A stretch of 32,169 bases of DNA from the NCBI GenBank assembly GCA_022791155.1, contig JAAVYN010000038.1, positions 1 to 32,169 on the forward strand, read 5' to 3'. Shown here piece after piece: positions 23,668 through 30,307 of the stretch. The notes below the pieces were generated by a model. The model was not told the origin of the DNA. It did no database searches and worked only from the letters and a program-made list of their open reading frames with translations. The stretch comes from Bacillota bacterium. GTDB taxonomy: Bacteria > Bacillota > Clostridia > Lachnospirales > Anaerotignaceae. How positions within the stretch are numbered: the stretch's first letter is position 1; each line of letters opens with the position of its first letter. The translations under genes and the position numbers were made by a program.

Positions 23668-24711
23668 TCACTGGGCTGAATCCTCAACCAAAACTGCTGT
23701 GCGGGCAACTTCTTCTGAAAGCTCCACGCCTATTTTTTCCGCCGTTATGCGGTTTATGACTGTTTCAGATGCCGGAACAACAATGGCGGGGATGTCGGCA
23801 ATTGGCGTTCCCTTGAAATATTCGTCGGCCATTTCGGCAGAAATTGCGCCAATTTCTGTGTCGCTTATGCTCACTGTGGCAAATGCTCCTGAACTCACCA
23901 TGACGGCGGAGCTTCCATAAACGGGTATTCCGGCTTCTCTTGCCACTTCGGCCACTTGTGGCATGGCGCTTTGTATCATGCTGTCGTTTGGCACAAATAT
24001 GGCATCGACATCGGCGGCAAGTGTTTGGGCGGCCTGCTGAACCTCTGACGAGTTTGAAACAACGGCTTCTTTATAGCTGAAGCCCTCTTTGTTTTCAAGA
24101 TATTCCTTTGCGCTTTTTGCCGTTGTCACGGCGTTGACCTCGCCTGTGTTGTAGAGCACACCAAAGCTTTTGGCTTCGGGAGTCAGTTTTTCTGAAAGCT
24201 TGAAAATTTCATCAACAGGGATTGCGTTGGAAGTTCCTGTGGCATTTTTGTCGGGGTTTTCCATGTCGGTTATGATTCCGGCGCCAACGGGGTTTGACAC
24301 AGATATGAAAACAACGGGAATGTCACTTTCCATGTTCACAATGGCCTGTGCAGAAGGCGTGGCAATGGCGGCTATGAGATCAACTTTTGAATCCACCATT
24401 TCGCGGCAAATTGAATTGAGGTTTGTGGCGTCGCCCTGAGCGTTTTTATAGTCAATTTTCAGCTTGTCTTCGGTGTATCCCAACTCCCTCAAGCGTGATA
24501 TGAAGCCCTCGCGCATGTCCTCAAAAGCGCCGTTGTCAACAAGCTGTATCACGCCCACGTTCAAAACGCCGTCATCGGTTTCGCTGTTGCTGTCTTTTTT
24601 TTCCTGCTGAGCGGAGCTGCCGTTGCTTTGCGGCGGAGCATCGTTTGACGAACAGCCTGAAGCCCCCAACATGAAAACTGCTGAAATCAAAAATGCAACA
24701 AATTTTTTCAT
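23668..24711 (-). CDS. trpX: ABC transporter substrate-binding lipoprotein, TrpX-type
   Basis: A 347-residue lipoprotein of the ABC_sub_bind family. The signal peptide MKKFVAFLISAVFMLGASGC has a lipobox ASGC with cysteine at residue 20 and is followed by a Ser/Asn/Gln-rich linker. The mature domain starts LNVGVIQLVDNGAFEDMREG and carries IAAIATPSAQAIVN and VFISVSNPVGAGI, typical of this family. Many relatives in Bacillota are predicted tryptophan-binding proteins regulated by T-boxes, and this gene is preceded by a T-box with a Trp-type specifier. The ribosome site AAAGGGTGAG is modest. It heads an operon with the permease and ATPase. Confidence 0.88.
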   Translation of the reverse strand: MKKFVAFLISAVFMLGASGCSSNDAPPQSNGSSAQQEKKDSNSETDDGVLNVGVIQLVDNGAFEDMREGFISRLRELGYTEDKLKIDYKNAQGDATNLNSICREMVDSKVDLIAAIATPSAQAIVNMESDIPVVFISVSNPVGAGIITDMENPDKNATGTSNAIPVDEIFKLSEKLTPEAKSFGVLYNTGEVNAVTTAKSAKEYLENKEGFSYKEAVVSNSSEVQQAAQTLAADVDAIFVPNDSMIQSAMPQVAEVAREAGIPVYGSSAVMVSSGAFATVSISDTEIGAISAEMADEYFKGTPIADIPAIVVPASETVINRITAEKIGVELSEEVARTAVLVEDSAQ

Positions 24712-24895
24712 AAAAACTCACCCTTTCAATTTTTTGTGTTGTTGGAACTGTTTTTGGCAATTTGTTTCAAAATTTGGAAAAACAAATTGTTTTGCGGTGA
24801 AACCAATTTGCACTTTGGAACAAAATGCACAGCCATGTTCCGTGTTTCAAATATATTCTGTCGGATTGGATTTTGTTTTAATCAAGATTTTGCGC

Positions 24896-25160
24896 AACAA
24901 AAAACGTCTGTCCCTGAAAAACAATTCAAGGACAGACGTGACTCGTCTGCGGTGCCACCTTGTTTGGCGCGAACGCCCTCTCTGTGAAGTGCCGACACAC
25001 TCCTGCCAATAACGCCGGCTTGGCGTCGCAGAATACTCGGAAAATTCCTTTGACTGCGCCCTCAGTGGCCCATTTGTCAGTTCCGCATTTCTGCCAGGCT
25101 TCCACCAACCCCGGCTCTCTGTGAGCGCGCAAACAGTTTTATCTCCACATCAACGGTGTA
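24896..25160 (-). ncRNA. T-box leader, probably tryptophan-specific
   Basis: Read on the minus strand the leader shows the stem I motif AGAGAGCCGGGGTTGGTGG, then AAGCCTGG. The downstream T-box bulge sequence is AAGGTGGCACCGC. Intrinsic terminator arms ACGTCTGTCC and GGACAGACGT (24904-24939) end in a T-run. The specifier region reads AAA-TGG-GCC-A-CTGAG; by the usual spacing before CTGAG the codon is TGG (Trp). The base after TGG in the T-box bulge is C, which fits the G73 of bacterial tRNA-Trp. Uncharged tRNA-Trp should bind and stabilise the antiterminator, turning on trpXYZ when tryptophan is scarce. Confidence 0.93.
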
Positions 25161-25165
25161 ATAAG

Positions 25166-25194
25166 ATGAAACCACAAAAATTTCATTTTGTCAA
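25166..25194 (-). promoter_or_regulatory. Promoter of the T-box-trpXYZ operon
   Basis: On the minus strand TTGACA (25194-25189), 17 bp and TTTCAT (25171-25166). The -35 is perfect and the -10 is poor. The start is near 25159, just before stem I of the T-box. Confidence 0.6.
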
Positions 25195-25365
25195 TAGGAA
25201 ACCGCAAAAAAGTTTTTGGCGAAATGCTTTGGCGTGCAAAATCAATGTTTTTTGGCGAAAGTTTTCAGAAGCGCCACGTGGAAAAATTTTGTGAGGTTTG
25301 TGAAATTTCGTTGGCCTTTGGGGAACGTTGAGCGGCAAAATTTCGTTTGAGGAGTATTTTTCAAT

Positions 25366-25510
25366 TTGCGTCAAAAGCATTGTTTTGGCCAAAAACGTCA
25401 CTTGCGTGAAAAGCGTTGTTTTTGTCAGAAATTTGTTTGGAAAGCGCTGTTTCTGTCGAAAATTTTGTTTGTGTGAAGGGCGTCATTTCTGCTTCGAATG
25501 CCGTTTGTGT
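25366..25510. repeat. Degenerate tandem repeat of about 31-36 bp
   Basis: Four imperfect units follow each other, built on TGCGTCAAAAGCATTGTTTT, then TGCGTGAAAAGCGTTGTTTT, then GGAAAGCGCTGTTTCTGTCG, then GAAGGGCGTCATTTCTGCTTC. The first two are nearly identical over 36 bp. No gene is supported, although frames on both strands stay open because the period is a multiple of three. The rest of 25195-25553 shows nothing else. Confidence 0.5.
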
Positions 25511-25553
25511 TTCAACAGGTTTGAGTTTTCTGAACGTGCTGAATTTTTGCGTT

Positions 25554-26771
25554 CTATGCCGCCGGCACATTTTCGGCAATTTCAGGAGAGGCGTAATAAC
25601 GGCTGTATACACACAGCTTGCTGTTGCCGCCATATTTTTTGTCTTCATAGACCGACTTGACGTCAACATAAAAGCGGAGCTCGCTGTCAAGGCCGGAGCA
25701 TGTTTCCAAAGAGATTATGTCATATTGTGAATTGTATATGTTGTTTTCGGAATTGAAAACACTTTCTGCTGTGTTTTGGCATTTTTCAACAGCCTTTTGA
25801 ACTTCAGAAGGCGGAACCGTCATTTTGTTCACAAATTCGTTTTTGAACAAATTTTCAATGTCATCAGCAGAAAAGTTGAAGCGGTATTCAATTTTGTTTT
25901 TGCTCACGACAGTTTCAACTTTGTAGGGCGTTGCCATGCCATTGAGCGTGAAGCCGTATATTATGTGTGTTTTTTGTTCGCGGTGATGATATAGCGGGCG
26001 GTGAACGCCATTTTTTGTGGAGTCTATGTAGAAACTGTTGGCGTTGGCGGGGTATATTTTTTCAATCTCAAAGCCGCAGTCACGAAACCCCGGAATTTTT
26101 TCAATGAAATATTCCCGAAGGGCGCTGAAGTTTTTTGAAATGTCCAATTTTTTGTCAACAGCGGCAAATTCGCTCCAGTTTTCCGTTTTGCATGGAATGA
26201 TGTCTTTGTTGTATACAAAAAGCATATCTTTTGAAAAATTTGTGCCATCAACTGTGTATATTGACGAAACATTGAACTGCGGCCACATATTTTCTTCATC
26301 GGCATGGCAGCGAATTTGCTGATATGAAAGAAGACCGTCATTGGCGCCAATGCCCGCAAGGGCGGCGCTTTTCATTTCCTCAAATTCAATGTCGCATGAA
26401 AGATATGGCTGTTCATCATTTGTCAAGGCGTCAATGCTTTTTTTGTCCCATTTGTTGTGGAACCCAAGCTTTCCACTGTCCCAGCAGGCCCATATGTTGT
26501 ATGGCGTTTTGTGGGAACCGTTGTTTATTGAATATAAAATCCAATATTTGCTGCTGTCGAGCGAGGCGGGAATGATTTTTTCAAACTTTGTTTCAAAATT
26601 TCCTGTGTCAACGTTTTTTGAAATATATTCAGTCAAATTTTCAACATCGCCGCTCCAGCAGTCAACATAGCAGTTTTCAATTGGAACATAGTTTGAATTT
26701 TGGGCATGGGCCAAAACTGACGACATGAAAGTCATGAACAGTGTCAAAAAAATGTAAACAATTCGTTTCAT
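25554..26771 (-). CDS. Secreted Cys-rich protein of unknown function
   Basis: A 405-residue protein with no family I recognise. The N-terminus MKRIVYIFLTLFMTFMSSVL followed by AHAQNS is a standard signal peptide, probably cut after AHA, and there is no later membrane segment. The mature part has many cysteines (NCYVDCW, WACWDSG, LSCDIE, IRCHADE, FRDCGFE, EKCQNT, ETCSGL, KLCVYS), unusual for an exported protein of an anaerobe, and is rich in Tyr, Asn and Asp. GGAGGTG lies 10 nt before the ATG at 26771. A strong minus-strand promoter about 320 nt upstream suggests a long leader. It is separated from the trp operon by about 360 bp and from the next gene by a terminator, so it is probably a single-gene unit. 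Confidence 0.72.
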   Translation of the reverse strand: MKRIVYIFLTLFMTFMSSVLAHAQNSNYVPIENCYVDCWSGDVENLTEYISKNVDTGNFETKFEKIIPASLDSSKYWILYSINNGSHKTPYNIWACWDSGKLGFHNKWDKKSIDALTNDEQPYLSCDIEFEEMKSAALAGIGANDGLLSYQQIRCHADEENMWPQFNVSSIYTVDGTNFSKDMLFVYNKDIIPCKTENWSEFAAVDKKLDISKNFSALREYFIEKIPGFRDCGFEIEKIYPANANSFYIDSTKNGVHRPLYHHREQKTHIIYGFTLNGMATPYKVETVVSKNKIEYRFNFSADDIENLFKNEFVNKMTVPPSEVQKAVEKCQNTAESVFNSENNIYNSQYDIISLETCSGLDSELRFYVDVKSVYEDKKYGGNSKLCVYSRYYASPEIAENVPAA

Positions 26772-27099
26772 TGTGTGTTTGCACCTCCAAAATTTGTTTT
26801 GTGAGACGGCGCCGGGCAATTGATGTCAAAAAGCTTTTGTTGAACCGACTTTGCACGAACAGTTTTCATGCGCATTCATGCGGCCTTTGTCATGTGTGTC
26901 AACAGAAATTTGTGGCTGTGTGCTTGAAAGTGAAACGTTGCCAAATGCATATTTCCCAATTCGCTTTTGTGTCACTCAAGCCCCAAATGCCAATCGCGGT
27001 TCATGCCCTGTGAGCAAGTGGGAAAATGAAAAAAGAATTGGGAGGTTCATGTTGCGAATGAATTTTGTTGTCATTTGTTGTCACATATTGTTGAGAGAT

Positions 27100-27128
27100 A
27101 TTATATCAGATTTTTTTGGAAACTTCAA
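27100..27128 (-). promoter_or_regulatory. Strong promoter for the secreted protein gene
   Basis: On the minus strand TTGAAG (27128-27123), 17 bp and TATAAT (27105-27100), with TGA directly upstream giving an extended -10. The start near 27093 lies about 320 nt before the ATG at 26771. ACATGTCAAYTGAA repeats (27174-27187 and 27215-27228) lie upstream of it. Confidence 0.65.
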
Positions 27129-27240
27129 TTGTGGAAAGTGTGCAAATGCCCCAAGCGTGACAAATGTGACATGCGACATGTCAACTGAAATATGCAAAAT
27201 ATAATATGAAATGTGTAACATGTCAATTGAAGCGGAAATC

Positions 27241-27288
27241 AAAAAAACAGGGCTTCAAAACAATGCGTGTTGAAAAGCCCTGTTTTTT
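27241..27288. terminator. Bidirectional terminator after the EIIC-like gene
   Basis: AAAAAACAGGGCTT (27242-27255) and AAGCCCTGTTTTTT (27275-27288) form a perfect stem flanked by A and T runs, 37 bp beyond the minus-strand stop at 27325. It should end transcription from either side. Confidence 0.85.
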
Positions 27289-27324
27289 GTGCGCTGTTCA
27301 CTTGTTTTCAAAACAATGGTTTTT

Positions 27325-28416
27325 TTATGAAAGCTTCATGTCTCCCTTTTTCACCCAGCCAATTTTCATGAGCGCCATGTTTATGAGCGGACATATGACA
27401 GCCGGGAGCACAAACGAGATCATGATCAGGCCAAACCAGTCCCACGATGTCACATTTGCCCTTAGCCCCTGTGAAATGTCGTTCATCCAGCCGGTGTATA
27501 CGCCTATTTGTCCAACAAAGCCGCATGTCCCCATGCCGGAGGAAACGGGAGTTCCGTTCATTTCAACATGAAACACACATGTGGCAAGGGGCCCTGTGAT
27601 TGCCGAAGCAACAATTGGCGCTATCCATATTTTGGGATTTTTGACAATGTTGCCCATTTGAAGCATTGACGTGCCTATTCCCTGTGAGATGAGGCCGCCC
27701 CAGCGGTTTTCAGGGAATGACATGACGGCAAAGCCAACCATTTGGGCGCAACAGCCGGCAACAGCCGCTCCCCCTGCAAGCCCTGTGAGGCCAAAGGCGG
27801 CGCATATTGCCGCCGATGAAATTGGAAGCGTCAATGCAATTCCCATGAGCACTGAAACAAGAATGCCCATCAAAAACGGTTGCAAATTTGTGGCCCACAT
27901 GATTGCGCTGCCCATTTTCATTGCGGCGCTTCCAAGGGCCGGGGCCCACCATGCCGAAAGCGCCACGCCAATTCCAATTGTGACAAGCGGCGTCACAAGG
28001 ATGTCAATTTTTGTTTCCTTTGAAACGGCTTTTCCAATTTCTGAAGCAATGATTGCGATGAACAAAACGGACAGTGGCCCGCCGGCGCCGCCAAGAGCGT
28101 TTGAAGCAAACCCAACAGTGATGAGCGAAAACAGCACCAAAGGCGGACAGTGCAGTGCATGGCCTATGGCAACGGCCATTGCCGGGCCGCTCATTGCCGA
28201 GGCAAGGGCGCCAACGGTGTAGTCGGTTCCGCTCACTGTGGCGGCCGGCATTGTGAGAAAAGAAATTTGAAACTGTGTTCCAAGCGTGTTTATGATTGTT
28301 CCAATCAGAAGTGAGCAAAAAAGGCCCTGTGCCATTGCCCCCAAGGCGTCAATTCCATATCTTCTGACGGACACCACAATGTCTTTGCGCTCAAGAAATT
28401 TTTTGAAATTCTCCAT
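27325..28416 (-). CDS. EIIC-only PTS-like membrane protein, PfoR-like
   Basis: A 363-residue polytopic membrane protein of the PTS_IIC_2 family, with about nine to ten hydrophobic segments rich in Gly and Ala. It opens with a short basic N-terminus, then YGIDALGAMAQGLFCSLLIGTIINTLGTQF. Other marked stretches are GHALHCPPLVLFS and LGGAGGPLSVLF. Near the C-terminus are PLATCVFHVEMNGTPVSSGMGTCGFVG and the loop with DISQGLRANVTSWDWFG. No EIIA or EIIB domain or gene is adjacent, so ordinary PTS phosphotransfer is unlikely without distant partners. PfoR of Clostridium perfringens, linked to toxin gene regulation, belongs to this family. GGGGAG lies 8 nt before the ATG at 28416. The substrate or role is unknown. 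Confidence 0.85.
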   Translation of the reverse strand: MENFKKFLERKDIVVSVRRYGIDALGAMAQGLFCSLLIGTIINTLGTQFQISFLTMPAATVSGTDYTVGALASAMSGPAMAVAIGHALHCPPLVLFSLITVGFASNALGGAGGPLSVLFIAIIASEIGKAVSKETKIDILVTPLVTIGIGVALSAWWAPALGSAAMKMGSAIMWATNLQPFLMGILVSVLMGIALTLPISSAAICAAFGLTGLAGGAAVAGCCAQMVGFAVMSFPENRWGGLISQGIGTSMLQMGNIVKNPKIWIAPIVASAITGPLATCVFHVEMNGTPVSSGMGTCGFVGQIGVYTGWMNDISQGLRANVTSWDWFGLIMISFVLPAVICPLINMALMKIGWVKKGDMKLS

Positions 28417-28811
28417 GATTAAATTCTCCCCAATTGATATTTGTCAAGTGTACGTTTTTTGCTGTGAACAGGCGCAAATTAAAAACGGATTATATTTCAA
28501 TAAAAAATATTACCACAAACAAAACTTTGCTGCAAACACAAAATGAACGCTTTGGAAGCGCCGACAAAATGAAAGGGGTGTTTGGACTGGTTTGTTTTAT
28601 GTTTTTGGGGTGCTTTTGGCTTTGAAGACAAGCAGAATTGAAAGTTTTTGTGTGCACAGAATCAAATTTTTTTGATGAAAACGTGCATGGCCTGTGTGGC
28701 CATGGGCCAATTGTGGCGCGAAAATGATTTTGGCCAAATCACAACGCTGCATGTTTTTTGGCCGTTTTGTGAAGTGATTTTGAGGTTTGGCGCATTTGAA
28801 ATGTTGAAAAA
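28417..28811. other. Spacer upstream of the EIIC-like gene
   Basis: AT-rich, with no credible gene. On the minus strand a TATAAT (about 28487-28492) and a TTGACA (near 28440) are visible but not properly spaced to each other; one of them may serve the EIIC-like gene. Confidence 0.4.
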
Positions 28812-28865
28812 CAAAAAATGTTTGCCCTGTGAAGCATATGAAATTTGTTGGCAGGGGCAGCAAAC
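28812..28865 (-). terminator. Possible terminator of the XRE regulator gene
   Basis: On the minus strand GTTTG and CCCTG pair with CAGGG and CAAAC, with a small bulge, followed by ATTTTTTG. It begins immediately after the stop codon. Confidence 0.5.
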
Positions 28866-28866
28866 T

Positions 28867-29232
28867 TCATTTGACAGATATTCGTGGTTTGAGAAATTTG
28901 ACAAGATCAATTATGAACTGAATTTCCTCCTCTGTGTAGTTATAAAGATATGTGTTGAGTATGTCAATGTTTGAGCGGCCGTCATGAATGGTTTTTTCCT
29001 CTTTGGCCAAAGTGTTTGTCTCCTCGCCTTTGAGGAGATAGTCTGTGGAAACCTGAAATATTTCGGAAAGCTTGCAGAGGTTTTCAAGGCTCACGCCGCT
29101 TGTCCCTCTTTCCACAAGGCCGATGAATGACGGCGAGACTTCCAGCATTTCACACAGCTTTTCAATTGTAAGTTTGTTTTTGCGGCGTTGGGCGCGTATG
29201 CGGCGCCCAAGTTCTTTTTGGCTGTAAGTCAT
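28867..29232 (-). CDS. XRE/Cro-CI family transcriptional regulator
   Basis: A 121-residue protein with an N-terminal helix-turn-helix: ELGRRIRAQRRKNKLTIEKLCEMLEVSPSFIGLVERGTSGVSLENLCKLSEIFQVSTDYLL (residues about 7-67, the HTH_3 pattern). A short C-terminal part (about 85-121) is predicted helical, NYTEEEIQFIIDLVKFLKPR, and may mediate dimerisation. The start at 29232 is chosen because the family begins there and GAGGTG lies 10 nt upstream; an upstream in-frame ATG at 29250 has no such site. It is divergent from csrA across 560 bp that hold repeated ACTATTA sites, which may be its operators. The target genes are unknown. Confidence 0.88.
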   Translation of the reverse strand: MTYSQKELGRRIRAQRRKNKLTIEKLCEMLEVSPSFIGLVERGTSGVSLENLCKLSEIFQVSTDYLLKGEETNTLAKEEKTIHDGRSNIDILNTYLYNYTEEEIQFIIDLVKFLKPRISVK

Positions 29233-29667
29233 GATTGATAAACACCTCATTATCGGAACAATATTTTTGGAAAAACATGGCTGAAAAGCGAACATTTTTG
29301 AGAAAGCGCATTGAATTTGGCCGGCTTGCATTTGTCATCATTTTTGTGCCGAAAAATTGCATTTTGAAGATGAACCTCAAAAACAGGCGCCAGCTGCAAA
29401 ATCAAAAGGAGCCATTTGGCCGTCAAATGTTGGCAAAACACAAATGCGGATTTTTGTAAAACAACAATGGCCGTTCAAAACGACAATGCATGTTGGCGCG
29501 TTTTGCCAGAAAAATCATATGAAAACGGTTTTGAAAGATTGTTTCCAAAAACCAATGTTTTTATGTGTGCCAAATGACGGGCTGTGCTTCAAAAAAGAAG
29601 ACTGAACAGTTTTCAGATGTGGCTTAACAACTAATATAAAACATGAACCGGTGTTTATCCATTCATC
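29233..29667. other. Spacer between the XRE regulator and csrA
   Basis: No gene or RNA could be supported. The composition resembles the other long spacers (many TTTGGC, GCCAAA, ACAAA words). The XRE promoter is not clear; a GATAAT near 29250-29255 on the minus strand is a weak -10 candidate. Confidence 0.4.
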
Positions 29668-29702
29668 AACACTATTAAAATAAATAATAGTAACACTATT
29701 AA
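29668..29702. promoter_or_regulatory. Cluster of ACTATTA sites upstream of csrA (operator candidate)
   Basis: Three heptamers alternate in orientation: ACTATTA (29671-29677), TAATAGT (29685-29691) and ACTATTA (29695-29701). They give ACTATTA-N7-TAATAGT and TAATAGT-N3-ACTATTA palindromes. AACACTATTAA is also a direct repeat 24 bp apart. The cluster ends 4 bp upstream of the -35 box of the csrA promoter. Confidence 0.6.
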
Positions 29703-29705
29703 GTT

Positions 29706-29733
29706 TTGATGTATAAAGCCCGATATATATATT
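29706..29733 (+). promoter_or_regulatory. Promoter of csrA
   Basis: TTGATG (29706-29711), 16 bp and TATATT (29728-29733). The predicted start near 29740 gives a leader of about 53 nt with AAGGAGG. Confidence 0.5.
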
Positions 29734-29792
29734 GTGTAGAGAAAAAGGCGCTGTGTGCCAAATGGCGCGCATGAATTCAAGGAGGAATTGCC

Positions 29793-29990
29793 ATGCTGAC
29801 ATTAGGGAGAAAACCAGGAGAATATGTTGTTATAGGCGGAAACATAATTGTCAAGGCCGAGGAAAGCAGGGGGCTTATACGCATATCAATTGACGCGCCA
29901 AAAGACATCACAATTGTCAGGGGAGAAGTTTATGAACAGGATCACCCCATGCCGTCGTGCTTTTTGGAAAAAAAACAAATGCGCATGTGA
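29793..29990 (+). CDS. csrA: Carbon storage regulator CsrA
   Basis: A 65-residue RNA-binding protein. MLTLGRKPGEYVVIGGNIIVKAEE and IRISIDAPKDITIVRGEVYEQ match the family almost throughout, including the conserved RKPGE, the APKD/E turn and VxRxEVYE. The usual arginine in the second RNA-contact region is kept (IVRGEVYE). The C-terminal QDHPMPSCFLEKKQMRM differs from relatives. It binds GGA motifs in mRNA leaders to block or alter translation; in Clostridia it is usually encoded beside fliW and flagellin genes, but none is seen here. AAGGAGG lies 7 nt before the ATG. Two terminators follow, so it is monocistronic. Expression may be controlled by the ACTATTA cluster. Confidence 0.92.
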   Translation: MLTLGRKPGEYVVIGGNIIVKAEESRGLIRISIDAPKDITIVRGEVYEQDHPMPSCFLEKKQMRM

Positions 29991-30040
29991 AGGAAGCAAA
30001 AGAAATGTCAAAAATTGCTGATGCGTTTATAAAAATCGAA

Positions 30041-30065
30041 ACAGCTGTTCATGAAGCTGTTTTTT
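30041..30065 (+). terminator. Terminator after csrA, first
   Basis: ACAGCT-N8-AGCTGT (30041-30060) followed by TTTTT, 50 bp past the csrA stop. Confidence 0.65.
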
Positions 30066-30072
30066 CAAAAAC

Positions 30073-30116
30073 AAAGTCCCGCACATTTCAACACGCGTGT
30101 GCGGGACTTTTTGTTC
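30073..30116 (+). terminator. Terminator after csrA, second
   Basis: AAAGTCCCGCACA (30073-30085) pairs perfectly with TGTGCGGGACTTT (30098-30110), then TTGTTCTGTTTT follows. A strong GC-rich stem; it may also block read-through towards the convergent dehydratase gene. The rest of the spacer up to 30307 shows nothing else. Confidence 0.9.
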
Positions 30117-30307
30117 TGTTTTGGCAATGTGAATCTCATTATATTTCGGCTGTGTGTTTCAAGTTTTTTGGGAACATTGGTTTTGCGCCATGAGGCCCAA
30201 ATTGTCGTTCATGGCCAAGTGCGCGAAGTGTCACAATGGCGTGCATGGCGCTTGGCCGGACAGGCTTTTTTGAGTTTGAAGCCGTTGAACCGGATGTGTT
30301 TTTGCCG

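Noticed and set aside
25328-25690. Frames on both strands through the 36-bp repeat
   Set aside because: They stay open because the repeat period is a multiple of three; no start signals, and they overlap the end of the secreted protein gene.
27050-27205. A 51-codon Cys-containing frame after GGAGG
   Set aside because: Spacing to the ATG is only 3 nt, there is no promoter, and it lies antisense to the strong promoter at 27100-27128.
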